Source: an uncultured Planococcus sp.
GTDB lineage: Bacteria; Bacillota; Bacilli; Bacillales_A; Planococcaceae
NCBI GenBank assembly: GCA_947502505.1
Contig: CANNAE010000001.1
Coordinates: 363,265-427,264, forward strand
Length of the DNA stretch: 64,000 nucleotides
Direction of reading: 5' to 3'
In this document: piece by piece, positions 32,723-41,870 of the stretch
Layout: every line of letters begins with the position of its first letter
How positions within the stretch are numbered: the first letter of the stretch is position 1
Position numbers and translations under genes: made by a program
The notes under the pieces: generated by a model
The model's database searches: none
The model's input: the letters and a program-made list of their open reading frames with translations, nothing else
What the model was told of the DNA's origin: nothing

Positions 32723-33776
32723 ATTCTTCTTGATCCGTTTCCAGGTCCGGAAAAGCTTGTCCGGTAAGATCGTCTTCATTTAAGGACAGATTCGAAGTGT
32801 CCGGTTTCAATCCAAGATGGCTTTGGAGAATGTCTTTTAGTTCTTCAAGGGATTCTTCGTCAGGCTGGTAATAGTAAATGCCTGTGGACATATCATCGTA
32901 ACCTTGGACGCTCATCGTTTCGACATCAGGTTTGCCATTTTTCGCATATTCGAAAAATGCCTGCATATCGCGGAAGCTCATATTGGTTTTCATATTGTCC
33001 CCAACAGCCTCGATGACACTGCCGTACTTAGTGATCGACCCTGCCGACAGCGCTTTGTCCATGATCGACTCAAGGATCATCTGCTGGCGTTTGCCGCGTT
33101 CAATGTCGTTGTCGTAATAACGGGTTCTGGCCAGCGCTAAGGCTTCACTGCCGTTGAGCTGCTGCGTGCCTTCTTCAAGTTCGATTGCGTTATGGGAATC
33201 CGTTTCATCTTTTTCTTTCAGATCGTAAGGAACGTCAGCCGTGATTCCGCCAAGCGCATCTACGACATCGACGAAAGCATCGAAGTTCATGGTCATATAA
33301 TAATCAACCGGTACATCGAGCAGCCCTTCGACGCTTTCAATTGTCGAGCGCGGGCCGTTCAGCGCGTATGCATGGGTGATCTTATCTTCATAGCCCGAGT
33401 CCGGGATGAAGGTATAAGTATCACGCGGGATGCTGACAAGCTTCACGGATTTATCTTCGTTATTCAACGTGGCTAACACTAATGCGTCGGAACGGATATT
33501 ATCGCTGCTTTGATCTCTTGCAGCACTGTCATCGATGCCGATGAACAAAATCGAGATATTGTCATTCAGCGGTTCGACTTGTTCTTCGCGAAGATCTGAT
33601 TTATCGCGCCCATCTGCCGATTCATAGGCATTGTTAGCGGCGAACTCGGCTTTTTTGACAAGCCAAATGCCAAACGCGGATAAACTGATCAACAGGGAGA
33701 CAGCCAGGATTGCGGAGATCTTGATGATTGTTCGCCGCCTGCTGGACTTCGCCTCCCGCTGGATTTTTCTACTCAT
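32721..33776 (-). CDS. LytR-CpsA-Psr (LCP) family glycopolymer ligase
   Basis: A 351-residue membrane-anchored enzyme that links teichoic acid or other glycopolymers from undecaprenyl diphosphate to peptidoglycan. Residues about 17-40 form the single helix. The extracellular LCP domain has NISILFIGIDDS, NIRSDALVLATLN, KLVSIPRDTY (the phosphate-binding Arg), MNFDAFVDVVDALGG and ALALARTRYYDNDIERGKRQQ. GAGGAG precedes the ATG. It corresponds to the lytR/tagU position next to tagO in Bacillus, and the acidic C-tail (about 330-351) is not conserved. Confidence 0.92.
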   Translation of the reverse strand: MSRKIQREAKSSRRRTIIKISAILAVSLLISLSAFGIWLVKKAEFAANNAYESADGRDKSDLREEQVEPLNDNISILFIGIDDSAARDQSSDNIRSDALVLATLNNEDKSVKLVSIPRDTYTFIPDSGYEDKITHAYALNGPRSTIESVEGLLDVPVDYYMTMNFDAFVDVVDALGGITADVPYDLKEKDETDSHNAIELEEGTQQLNGSEALALARTRYYDNDIERGKRQQMILESIMDKALSAGSITKYGSVIEAVGDNMKTNMSFRDMQAFFEYAKNGKPDVETMSVQGYDDMSTGIYYYQPDEESLEELKDILQSHLGLKPDTSNLSLNEDDLTGQAFPDLETDQEE

Positions 33777-33939
33777 TATAGTTGCTCCTCTAAAGGGGGA
33801 TTATGTGCGGCTTTGGAATTAGCCAGACACATGATGTTGCTTTTTGCTAATCGTAAAGGCATAGTGGATTTACGAATTTTCATTTTTTTGTGCTGTGGAT
33901 ATTATACAGTGATTTGCTGCTTGAGTAAATGAAAACAGA

Positions 33940-34575
33940 CTAGGCGTGGGGAAATTCGAGGAATTCAGTCTGCGTGGACTCGATTTTCGCTTGTCCATTA
34001 GTCAGTTCATTGACCCACTCGGTAAATGCCATTTTCTGTTCAACGGGCACATGGATGGATAAGATCACTGCATCCGAATAATCGATGCCTGCCAGCGGAT
34101 AAGCCGACTGCCGGATTTCGTTCTCGATCTTGCCGAGCCATGTGTAATCGATGGATACTTGCATGAGGTAGTGAAGGCGGCGGTCCACTACACCGGAAGC
34201 GGAAATGGCTTCCGAAGCGGATTTTCCATACGCCCGTATCAAGCCGCCTCCACCCAGTTTAATGCCGCCGTAATAGCGCGTGACCACCAGTACGGTATCT
34301 TTCAAGCCTTGTTTTTTCAACACTTCCAGAATAGGAACGCCCGCAGTTCCACTCGGTTCCCCGTCATCATTCGCTTTTTGGACGGAATCGTGTTCGCCGA
34401 TGAGATAGGCCGAGCAATTATGGGTAGCCTGGCGATGCTGAGCCTTGATGGAGTCGATGAACGCGATGGCTTCCGCTTCCGTTTCTGCCCTCGCTGCATG
34501 GCCGATAAAACGGGATTTATTTATGAGTATTTCTGCACTGGCAGAAGAACCTACTGTTATGTAATTTTCTCGCAT
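33940..34575 (-). CDS. yvyE: YigZ/IMPACT-family protein YvyE
   Basis: A 211-residue protein of the widely conserved IMPACT family. The N-terminal domain shows INKSRFIGHAARAETEAEA, ATHNCSAYLIGE, the signature DDGEPSGTAGVPIL and VVTRYYGGIKLGGGGLIRAYG. The C-terminal half is the ferredoxin-like domain. Eukaryotic IMPACT regulates Gcn2; the bacterial role is not settled, though ribosome or nucleic acid binding has been suggested. It lies between lytR and degS as in B. subtilis. Confidence 0.93.
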   Translation of the reverse strand: MRENYITVGSSASAEILINKSRFIGHAARAETEAEAIAFIDSIKAQHRQATHNCSAYLIGEHDSVQKANDDGEPSGTAGVPILEVLKKQGLKDTVLVVTRYYGGIKLGGGGLIRAYGKSASEAISASGVVDRRLHYLMQVSIDYTWLGKIENEIRQSAYPLAGIDYSDAVILSIHVPVEQKMAFTEWVNELTNGQAKIESTQTEFLEFPHA

Positions 34576-34728
34576 TTTTACTCCCCCTGTTGTAGAATGA
34601 AATCAGATAATTTGTAATGAATTCTTAATATGCTGTTGCGTATATAGTGATATACTGGTAGAAGCCCGTAAGGCAAAAGAAGCAAAGAGACGGTTGGTTA
34701 CAGTAAGTATAGCTAAGGCGGTTTTAGA

Positions 34729-35874
34729 ATGGCAAAGAAAAACGATGGAACTTCATTAGATTCCATCTTTGACGAGCTGGTCGCAAAGATGGACCAGTCG
34801 AAACAGGATATTTTCGCCATTAGCGAAGAAAGTCGCCGCAGCTATGAAGAGATGAAGGACGAATTGGAGAATGTCAGGGCGAACATCAGCCGCATCGTTA
34901 CGGAAGGTGACGCACTGGAAGAGCGGACCCGCTCGGCACGCCGGCGGCTCGCGGAACTATCAGGTTCATTCGAATCTTTCACTGAAAGCCAGGTTCGTGA
35001 AGCTTTTGAGTTAGCCAACGAACTGCAAGTGGAATTGTCACAAAACCGCGCCGAGGAAAAAAAGTTTCGGCAAAAGCGGGACCGCTTGCAGCGCAAACTC
35101 CAGAAACTACTTCAGACGATCGAACGGGCAGAACGGCTGGTCAACCAGATCAATGTGGCCACCAATTATCTGTCGTCGGACGTCGAAGATTTTGGCGAAG
35201 CGGTCGATAAGTCGAAGAGCAAACAGGATTATAGTCTGAGAATCATCGAAGCGCAGGAAGAAGAGCGCAAGCGGCTGTCGCGAGAAATACATGATGGCCC
35301 GGCACAGATGATGGCAAACGTTTTGCTGCGCTCGGATTTGATCGAGAAGACATACCGCGAAAAAGGCGCAGATAAGGCTTTCAAGGAAATCTCTTCACTG
35401 AAGGATATGGTGAGGCAAGCGCTCACGGAAGTCCGGCGAATCATCTATGACTTGCGCCCGATGGCATTGGACGATCTTGGGCTGGTCCCGACTTTGAAAA
35501 AATATCTCGAAACGATTGAAGAATATAATCGTGGGGTCCGGCTGTTTTTCCATTCCAACGGAAACGAGCTCCGGCTCCCGAATAATTTTGAAACATCCAT
35601 TTTCCGCCTCGTGCAAGAATCGGTCTCGAATGCAATTCGCCATGGCAAGTCTACGGAGATCGAAGTCAAGATGGAGTGGCTCTCTGAACAAGTGTCTATT
35701 ATCATCAAAGATAATGGCTCCGGGTTTGACCAGGAAATCGTCAAAGACCAGTCATTCGGCTTGGCCGGCATGAGGGAACGGATTGAATTGATTGGCGGGG
35801 AATTTTTCATCAATTCCACGCTTGGCGAAGGAACGGTGTTAATGTTTCATATCCCGCTGAAGGCGGGTATGTAA
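34729..35874 (+). CDS. degS: Cytoplasmic sensor histidine kinase DegS
   Basis: A 381-residue soluble kinase with no membrane segment. Residues about 20-175 form a long coiled coil (sensor part). The HisKA_3 box follows as [22 protein letters not shown], with the phosphorylated His at residue 188. The HATPase_c domain has NEL...[18 protein letters not shown] and [18 protein letters not shown]. It phosphorylates DegU, controlling degradative enzymes, competence and motility. The degU start lies 28 bases downstream. Confidence 0.95.
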   Translation: MAKKNDGTSLDSIFDELVAKMDQSKQDIFAISEESRRSYEEMKDELENVRANISRIVTEGDALEERTRSARRRLAELSGSFESFTESQVREAFELANELQVELSQNRAEEKKFRQKRDRLQRKLQKLLQTIERAERLVNQINVATNYLSSDVEDFGEAVDKSKSKQDYSLRIIEAQEEERKRLSREIHDGPAQMMANVLLRSDLIEKTYREKGADKAFKEISSLKDMVRQALTEVRRIIYDLRPMALDDLGLVPTLKKYLETIEEYNRGVRLFFHSNGNELRLPNNFETSIFRLVQESVSNAIRHGKSTEIEVKMEWLSEQVSIIIKDNGSGFDQEIVKDQSFGLAGMRERIELIGGEFFINSTLGEGTVLMFHIPLKAGM

Positions 35875-35902
35875 GATATGGTATTTTGAGGAGGACGACA
35901 TA

Positions 35903-36577
35903 ATGACAAAAATTATTATTATTGATGACCACCAATTGTTCCGGGAAGGTGTTAAACGCATCCTGGATTTCGAGGACACGTTTGAAGTGGTCGCAGAAGG
36001 CGGCGACGGCGAAGAAGTCGTCAAGCTATACGAAGAACATCAGCCGGATGTCGTGTTGATGGATATCAACATGCCGCAAAAAAACGGCGTCGAAGCTACG
36101 GGTGAACTAATCGAGAGATTCCCGGATGCTAAAGTCATTATGCTGTCCATTCACGATGATGAATCGTACGTGACGCATGCCCTTAAAACGGGTGCACTTG
36201 GCTATATGCTGAAAGAAATGGACGCAGATGCCATCATCCAGGCGATCAAAGTCGTGGCAAAAGGCGGGTCATACCTGCATCCGAAAGTAACCCGTAATCT
36301 GGTGATGGAATTCCGCCGTTTGAGCGAACGCGAAAACAAAGGCTCTTTCCACCAAACAGAAATCCGCCGGCCTTACCATTTATTGACAAAACGCGAAAGC
36401 GAAGTTTTGCAATTATTGACGGACGGGCAAAGCAACCGTGTGATCGGTGAAACTTTGTTTATCTCTGAAAAGACAGTCAAAAACCACGTGTCGAGCATTT
36501 TGCAAAAAATGCAGGTCAATGACCGTACACAGGCAGTGGTGACAGCGATTAAAAACGGTTGGGTAGAAGTACGCTAA
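35903..36577 (+). CDS. degU: NarL/LuxR-family response regulator DegU
   Basis: A 224-residue response regulator. The receiver domain carries the acidic pocket (Asp8, Asp9), the phosphorylation site Asp54 in VVLMDINMP and the Lys in [11 protein letters not shown]. The C-terminal LuxR-type helix-turn-helix is [39 protein letters not shown], given here as its landmark helices. A linker of about 20 residues joins them. The cognate kinase DegS is immediately upstream and GAGGAGG precedes the ATG. A strong terminator ends the operon. Confidence 0.96.
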   Translation: MTKIIIIDDHQLFREGVKRILDFEDTFEVVAEGGDGEEVVKLYEEHQPDVVLMDINMPQKNGVEATGELIERFPDAKVIMLSIHDDESYVTHALKTGALGYMLKEMDADAIIQAIKVVAKGGSYLHPKVTRNLVMEFRRLSERENKGSFHQTEIRRPYHLLTKRESEVLQLLTDGQSNRVIGETLFISEKTVKNHVSSILQKMQVNDRTQAVVTAIKNGWVEVR

Positions 36578-36616
36578 GCCATCAGGCAATAGCAATAGGC
36601 TTCATCCTTAATACAT

Positions 36617-36652
36617 GAAAGCGCCGGAAGCTTTGGCTTCCGGCGCTTTTTT
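36617..36652. terminator. Bidirectional terminator after degU
   Basis: AAAGCGCCGGAAGC pairs with GCTTCCGGCGCTTT around TTTG, followed by a T tract. It ends exactly at the stop of the converging exonuclease gene. Confidence 0.93.
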
Positions 36653-37260
36653 TACATGCGTCCGATGCAGAACTGATAAATCGATGCAGTGACCAGGCAA
36701 TCTCCGAGCGCATCGTGGGCATTGTGCTCAAGTTCGAGATAAGCGGATAAAGTCGTCAATTTGTGATTCGGCGTTTCCGTGATGAATTTGCGGGCTAGCC
36801 GGACCGTATCGATCACTTGATAAGGCGGTACAGGCGTAATCGACTCAAGGGCATAAAGGAAGCCCATGTCGAATGGGGCGTTATGGGCGACAATCGGCAA
36901 ATCGCCGATAAACTCGATCAATTGGGGAGCGATTTCCTCAATGACCGGCGCAGATTGGACATCTCCGTTACGGATGCCTGTAATGCGGGTGATGGTGCCA
37001 GAAATCGGCCGCTCCGGATTGATCAATAAATACATGGTGTCTTGCTGGTGATGCCCGATATATTTTACGGCACCGATTTGGATGATTTTATCATCGCCTG
37101 CACGCAAACCAGTCGTTTCAAAATCCAGCACAACATAGTCATCTGCCGGTTCCATCGTCAAATTGTATTTTTTCGATCGTGCAGCGGTTCTTCTTTTTGG
37201 ATAAGTTCGGGTATCTTGCATCTTTTGGTTGAGCAAACGCTCGGCTTCCCATTTTTCCAA
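36652..37260 (-). CDS. DnaQ-like 3'-5' exonuclease
   Basis: A 202-residue DEDDh exonuclease of the DnaQ/PolC-epsilon type. The N-terminal 45 residues are basic. Catalytic motifs are Exo I DYVVLDFETTGL (Asp-x-Glu), Exo II VAHNAPFDMGFL (Asp) and Exo III NAHDALGDC (His-Asp). The start is a TTG at 37260, seven bases behind AAAGGAGG; the open frame extends to 37332 without a site. It may trim DNA in repair or degrade nucleic acids. It is not part of the usual Bacillus degSU neighbourhood. Confidence 0.85.
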   Translation of the reverse strand: MEKWEAERLLNQKMQDTRTYPKRRTAARSKKYNLTMEPADDYVVLDFETTGLRAGDDKIIQIGAVKYIGHHQQDTMYLLINPERPISGTITRITGIRNGDVQSAPVIEEIAPQLIEFIGDLPIVAHNAPFDMGFLYALESITPVPPYQVIDTVRLARKFITETPNHKLTTLSAYLELEHNAHDALGDCLVTASIYQFCIGRM

Positions 37261-37391
37261 ATGATCGCCTCCTTTGGGTTTCCTTCCATTGTACATGACA
37301 GCGGATGAAATTGTCGTGCCGCATATTGACACCGTTTCTTCATTGTATTCCGCATGGAGCTATGGCAAAATGAGCGCAGGAGGAATGCATC

Positions 37392-37952
37392 ATGAAAAAA
37401 TGGATTATGGCAACTGGGCTCATGCTGGCACTTGCGGGCTGTTCAGCCGAAGATGATTCGGCAGTCAATAGCAACACCGCAGAAGACGGCAACGCGGCTA
37501 CAGAAAACAATGCAGTGGAACACGGCATGACAGACCAAGAAGTCGGATTCACACTCGATGACGAGGGAGACATCATCGCAGCAGATGTTCCGGAAGAAGC
37601 AAAACAGGAACTATTGGATGCATACGGAGAATACATCGCAGCGTTCAATGCAGAAGACATGGACCGTTATATGGCGACGATCGCTGAAGATCCGGATGGC
37701 TTTGACCGCGAAGAAGATCAGCAAGCTTTGGCTGAAGCTTTCGAAAACTATGATACGACATATTCGACAAGTGATGAAACCATCGTTAAATACGAAGAAG
37801 ATAGAGCGGAAGTGTTTGCGACCATCAATGTCGAGATGAACGAAGCCGGGACCGATCAAGGCATGCAGCAATCTGGGCGGCAAGTGGTCGTGTTCAAGAA
37901 AGAGCAGGACGATTGGAAAGTGACAAGCCTGCATTTTATCGGAAATCAATAA
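37392..37952 (+). CDS. Lipoprotein with NTF2/SnoaL-like domain
   Basis: A 186-residue lipoprotein. The signal ends in the lipobox LALAGC (Cys at residue 17), followed by an acidic, Asn-rich spacer to about 60. Residues about 70-186 look like a cone-shaped NTF2-like domain, with YGEYIAAFNAEDMDRYMATIAED, EDRAEVFATINVEM and the final strand VVVFKKEQDDWKVTSLHF. Such domains bind small ligands or act as adaptors. Specific function is unknown. GGAGGAATGCATC precedes the ATG. Confidence 0.78.
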   Translation: MKKWIMATGLMLALAGCSAEDDSAVNSNTAEDGNAATENNAVEHGMTDQEVGFTLDDEGDIIAADVPEEAKQELLDAYGEYIAAFNAEDMDRYMATIAEDPDGFDREEDQQALAEAFENYDTTYSTSDETIVKYEEDRAEVFATINVEMNEAGTDQGMQQSGRQVVVFKKEQDDWKVTSLHFIGNQ

Positions 37953-37966
37953 ACGACAACCGAATG

Positions 37967-38018
37967 AAGAGCTTTTCCTGACGGGCAATGGATGCTTGTA
38001 GTTGGAAAAGCTTTTTTT
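37967..38018 (+). terminator. Terminator after the lipoprotein gene
   Basis: AAGAGCTTTTCC pairs with GGAAAAGCTTTTT around a long loop of about 25 bases, followed by T residues. Confidence 0.7.
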
Positions 38019-38124
38019 GATTCAAGCAATTTAAAAGAACTTGATGAGAGATCCAGTGAAGAGCTGGATTTTTTGCCTATAGGCCAGCAAGTTTTGGTAA
38101 GATAGCAGTGGAGGCTGATTGAAA

Positions 38125-38955
38125 ATGAAAACAGCGATTGTGACAGACAGCACGGCATATATTCCACAGCAACAAGCACAAGACAAAGGCATACATGTGG
38201 TGCCCTTGCAGATTACATTCGGTGCCGAGTCCTATGCGGAAACGGAATTGGACACTGTGGAATTTTACACAAAAGCGCGGGAAGAGCTTCCGAAAACCTC
38301 CCAGCCGCCAGTCGGTGAGTTCGTCTCTTTATATGAGAAGCTTTCAGTACAGCACGATGAAGTAGTAGCCATTCACTTGTCGAGCGGCATCAGTGGTACG
38401 ATGGCCGGATCGAAGCAGGCAGGGGACATGGTCGACGGCATGGATGTCCACGTGTTCGATTCTGAAATTGCTTGCGCCGTTCAGGGATTCTATGCGTTAA
38501 AAGCGGCGGAATTGGCAGAGCAAGGAATGAAAGCCCAAGGGATTTTGGCAGAACTTGAGGAAATGAAAAAAACCTTGCGTGCGTATTTCATGGTGGAAGA
38601 TCTCCGTCACTTACAGCGCGGCGGGCGTTTGTCGGGGGCGCAGGCTCTTGTGGGCAGCATGCTCCAAATCAAACCGATCCTTCATTTCCAGGACAAGCTG
38701 ATCGTTCCTTATGAAAAGATCCGCACGCGGAAAAAAGCGATGAACCGCATTGTGGAAGAATTAAAGAAAGACTGCGGCAAAGAACCGCTCCAAGCAACCG
38801 TCATCCATGCCAATCGGCTGGAAGAAGCGGAGAAATGGAAAGCGGAGCTTGAACTTGCCTGCCCGAATGTGGAGTTCACCATTTCCCATTTCGGCCCGGT
38901 GATCGGCACGCATTTAGGAGAAGGCGCAATGGGCCTTGGCTGGGCAAAGAAATGA
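38125..38955 (+). CDS. DegV-family fatty-acid-binding protein (FakB-like)
   Basis: A 276-residue DegV protein. DegV/FakB proteins hold a fatty acid so that the kinase FakA can phosphorylate it. Motifs are TAIVTDSTAYIP, the TSQPPVGEF segment, the IHLSSGISGTMAGS loop, EDLRHLQRGGRLSGAQALVG and the C-terminal FGPVIGTHLGEGAMGLGW. The ATG at 38125 has GGAGG ten bases upstream; the TTG at 38119 is also open. In B. subtilis the same position between degU and comFA holds yviA/fakBA. Confidence 0.9.
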   Translation: MKTAIVTDSTAYIPQQQAQDKGIHVVPLQITFGAESYAETELDTVEFYTKAREELPKTSQPPVGEFVSLYEKLSVQHDEVVAIHLSSGISGTMAGSKQAGDMVDGMDVHVFDSEIACAVQGFYALKAAELAEQGMKAQGILAELEEMKKTLRAYFMVEDLRHLQRGGRLSGAQALVGSMLQIKPILHFQDKLIVPYEKIRTRKKAMNRIVEELKKDCGKEPLQATVIHANRLEEAEKWKAELELACPNVEFTISHFGPVIGTHLGEGAMGLGWAKK

Positions 38956-38995
38956 CCGGCCAAGGCCTTTCGGCTATAAAAAAAGGAGGGGCTTT

Positions 38996-40324
38996 ATGCA
39001 AGCAATCGAGGCATTTTTAAGAGGGAGAATATGGGTGAAACAATTCCTCCCGTTCCCGGAAGAACTCGTACAGGCAGCAATCGATAAAGGCGATGCCACA
39101 GTGATCAGCGGCATTTCAGCTGGCGGAGAATGTGCCAGATGCCTTGAAAATTCAAGCGATTACGTGATTCCATTCCACTGCGCGACATGCGGCAACACTT
39201 GTAGGTATTGCCGGACATGCATCCAAATGGGGCGCATCAGCAGCTGTACGCAATTGGTTTTGTGGAGAGCGCCGCATATATTAACTAAAAGGCCTCACGC
39301 ATTTAGTTGGCATGGCAAGCTGACGCCGCAGCAGGAAAATGCCTCAACAGCCATTTCGGAAAGCATCCGGAAACAAGAACATCATCTGCTGTATGCGGTT
39401 TGTGGTGCCGGCAAAACAGAAATTCTTTTTTCGCCAATTCATGAAGCGCTGCAAAAAGGATTGCGGATATGCGTGGCAGCACCGCGCACCGATGTCATCC
39501 TTGAATTGTCGCCAAGGTTCCAGCAGGCGTTCCCGGACACCGTCATCCATACACTTTACGGCAATAGCCCCGAACAAACGGGCTACGGCGAACTAGTTTT
39601 GGCCACGACATATCAATTATATCGATTCGAGGAAGCCTTCGATTTACTATTCGTCGACGAAGCGGATGCTTTTCCGTATTCGCTCGACCCATCGCTTGAG
39701 CGGACGGTGAAAAAAGCAGTGAAACCGTCTGCCCCGATCATCTACATTTCCGCAACCCCATCCAAAACACTTCAAAAGCAAATCGCCGTCCATTCGACGA
39801 TATTCCGCCGTTATCACGGCGCTCCTCTGCCAGTCCCCATTTATCGTTCGCTATGGAACTATGAACGCCATATTCGAAAAGGCAAGCTTCCTAAAGTTTT
39901 AACTGAGTGGATACAAGACAAGCTTCAGAAAAAGCAACCATTCCTTTTATTCTTTCCGTCGATTGAGTTGATCAATCAGGCAGCCCCGTTGCTACACAAA
40001 ATCGATCCTTCTATTCAAACGGTCCATTCCGAAGATCCCGGGCGCAAGGGAAAAGTAATGCAATTAAGGGCCGGCACTTTATCAGGCCTTGCCACCTCGA
40101 CCATTTTGGAACGCGGCATCACGATCCCGCATCTGCAAGTCGCCGTCGTCGGGGCTGACCACAGGGTATTCGACCGGGCTGCGCTCATCCAAATTGCAGG
40201 CCGTGTCGGCAGAAGCGCGAAAGACCCTACAGGTGAAATCGTGTTTTTCCATAATGGCATTACGAGACAAATGGACGCCGCCAGGGCAGACATCCTTTTC
40301 TACAACAGGGAGGGAAGGGCATGA
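38996..40324 (+). CDS. comFA: Late-competence DNA helicase/translocase ComFA
   Basis: A 442-residue DEAD-type ATPase needed for uptake of transforming DNA. The N-terminal zinc finger has four-plus cysteines (CARC near 43, CATCGNTCRYCRTC near 63-76). The helicase core follows: Walker A YAVCGAGKTE, motif II LFVDEADAF, motif III YISATPSK, motif VI IQIAGRVGRSAKDP. The start is the ATG at 38996 behind AAAGGAGGGG; the frame is open upstream without a site. The end overlaps comFC (ATGA). No comFB lies between. Confidence 0.94.
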   Translation: MQAIEAFLRGRIWVKQFLPFPEELVQAAIDKGDATVISGISAGGECARCLENSSDYVIPFHCATCGNTCRYCRTCIQMGRISSCTQLVLWRAPHILTKRPHAFSWHGKLTPQQENASTAISESIRKQEHHLLYAVCGAGKTEILFSPIHEALQKGLRICVAAPRTDVILELSPRFQQAFPDTVIHTLYGNSPEQTGYGELVLATTYQLYRFEEAFDLLFVDEADAFPYSLDPSLERTVKKAVKPSAPIIYISATPSKTLQKQIAVHSTIFRRYHGAPLPVPIYRSLWNYERHIRKGKLPKVLTEWIQDKLQKKQPFLLFFPSIELINQAAPLLHKIDPSIQTVHSEDPGRKGKVMQLRAGTLSGLATSTILERGITIPHLQVAVVGADHRVFDRAALIQIAGRVGRSAKDPTGEIVFFHNGITRQMDAARADILFYNREGRA

Positions 40325-40980
40325 ATTGTTGTTTATGCAATCAAAAGCTGCAATTCATTCCTTCATGGCGAGGGATTTTCCTGTATGAGGCTCCGGACGT
40401 GGCGTGTGCGCCATGCAAAAACGCATTTTCGAAGCTTACGTTGCCAGGCTGTAAATATTGCGGCAAGGAAGGGGAAGGGAAGTGCCAGGACTGCTTCTAT
40501 TGGGAAGAGCACGGCTACCGGGAACTCATCGAATCGGGGAAAAGCCTATACCGCTACAATGAAGCCATGAAAGACTGGTTCCATCAATACAAGTTTTTGA
40601 AGGATGTATTATTGGCGCAAGTATTTGCGAAGGAATTGAGGGAAGCCTTAGCGAACGAACGCGCAATGATCGTGCCGATTCCATTGAATGAAGAAAAACT
40701 CCGCGAACGGAGCTTTTCACAAGTGGATCAATTATTGTTGTCAGCGAACATCCCTTATAAGCACTTGCTCGAGAAATGCGGCGACACCTTGGGGACGAAA
40801 ACCCGCCAGGAACGGATGGCGACACAACAGCTATTTCGCCTGAACGGGGAAGCGGTTCCGAAACAGCTATTGCTTGTGGATGACCTGTATACGACCGGCA
40901 CGACGATGCGCCAGGCAGCGAAGACATTGAAAGAGGCGGGGGCAGAATCCATCCGCATCCTGAGCCTGATCCGGGCTTAA
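40321..40980 (+). CDS. comFC: ComFC phosphoribosyltransferase-like competence protein
   Basis: A 219-residue ComF-family protein acting with ComFA in DNA uptake. The N-terminal zinc ribbon has CCLCN, CAPC, CKYCG and CQDC. The C-terminal type I PRTase fold has IVPIPLNEEKLRERSFSQ, KTRQERMATQQLF and the PRPP loop LLLVDDLYTTGTTM. It is coupled to comFA by a four-base overlap. The enzymatic activity is uncertain in the family. Confidence 0.92.
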   Translation: MNCCLCNQKLQFIPSWRGIFLYEAPDVACAPCKNAFSKLTLPGCKYCGKEGEGKCQDCFYWEEHGYRELIESGKSLYRYNEAMKDWFHQYKFLKDVLLAQVFAKELREALANERAMIVPIPLNEEKLRERSFSQVDQLLLSANIPYKHLLEKCGDTLGTKTRQERMATQQLFRLNGEAVPKQLLLVDDLYTTGTTMRQAAKTLKEAGAESIRILSLIRA

Positions 40981-41008
40981 AGGATGCCGAGAGCGAGCGG
41001 GAACATAA

Positions 41009-41036
41009 AAAAGCAGCTGCATAGCAGCCGCTTGCC
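41009..41036 (-). terminator. Terminator of the SDR gene
   Basis: On the minus strand AAGCGGCTGC and GCAGCTGCTT pair (one G-T) around TAT and lead into TTTTTT. Confidence 0.8.
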
Positions 41037-41744
41037 TTAATGTTTATAAATCATTTTGCGCGTCATGCCGCCGTCAATCGTCAAGCATTCCCCGGTAATA
41101 AAGGAATTGTCCGGATTCGACAGGAACAGGCATGCCCGGGCGATATCGTCAGTGGTGCCGACGCGCCCGCTCCAATGCTGTTCGTGGTCGACTTCCCGCA
41201 ACTCTGAGGAATCACCCGTGTGGATCCAGCCAGGGGCGATGGAATTGACGCGGATGCCTTCTGGGTGAAGGCTTGCTGCGAGGGAATGGCTGAGCGCATA
41301 AATCCCGCCTTTTGAAGCAGAGTAGCTTTCCGTTCCCTGTTCTGACATGAATGCCCGTGTCGAGGACATATTGACGATCGACCGGATATCCTCATCCATA
41401 TACCGTGCCGCTTCACGGCTGCAGATAAAGACGCTCTTCAAGTTTGTATCGATCACGCGGTCCCAGTCTTTTTCGGTCAATTCCCAAAGAGGGGTGAATT
41501 CCGAGATCCCGGCATTGTTGATCAGCACATGAATGCTGCCATGGGCTTTATGGATATCGGAAAAGACGCGTTCGACTTCGGAGAAACTCCCTACGTCACA
41601 GTGGCGGTATTCCACTCCGTCAAGCTCGACTTCTTCAATATCCAGGCCGATGACGTTCGCGCCTTCTTTTTGGAAATATTGTGCTACGGTCTTGCCGATG
41701 CCTTGCGCGGCACCTGTTACGATTATTGTCTTATTTGTAAACAT
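41037..41744 (-). CDS. Short-chain dehydrogenase/reductase
   Basis: A 235-residue classical SDR. The cofactor motif is IIVTGAAQGIGK, the NNAG motif is LINNAGISEF, the catalytic Ser is in VNMSSTRAF, and YSASKGG holds the Tyr/Lys pair. An acidic residue after the second strand (GLDIEE) suggests NAD(H) preference. The start is the ATG at 41744, nine bases behind AAGGAG; the ATG at 41753 abuts the site. The substrate is unknown. It occupies the place of the late flagellar genes of B. subtilis. Confidence 0.87.
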   Translation of the reverse strand: MFTNKTIIVTGAAQGIGKTVAQYFQKEGANVIGLDIEEVELDGVEYRHCDVGSFSEVERVFSDIHKAHGSIHVLINNAGISEFTPLWELTEKDWDRVIDTNLKSVFICSREAARYMDEDIRSIVNMSSTRAFMSEQGTESYSASKGGIYALSHSLAASLHPEGIRVNSIAPGWIHTGDSSELREVDHEQHWSGRVGTTDDIARACLFLSNPDNSFITGECLTIDGGMTRKMIYKH

Positions 41745-41802
41745 GGGCTTCATCTCCTTGTCATATTGTTTACCTTTTTCCTATAGTGCTGAAACTTTTT
41801 AC

Positions 41803-41828
41803 GTTTCAAGAAGGATTCCGAAGGGAAC
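41803..41828 (+). promoter_or_regulatory. Sigma-B-like promoter of hpf
   Basis: GTTTCA and GGGAAC are 14 bases apart, 43 bases before the hpf start. B. subtilis hpf (yvyD) is also under sigma-B and sigma-H control, which supports the assignment. Confidence 0.65.
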
Positions 41829-41870
41829 AACTAGAAATAGATAGATAGCAAAACAGAAGGAGGAGTTCAC

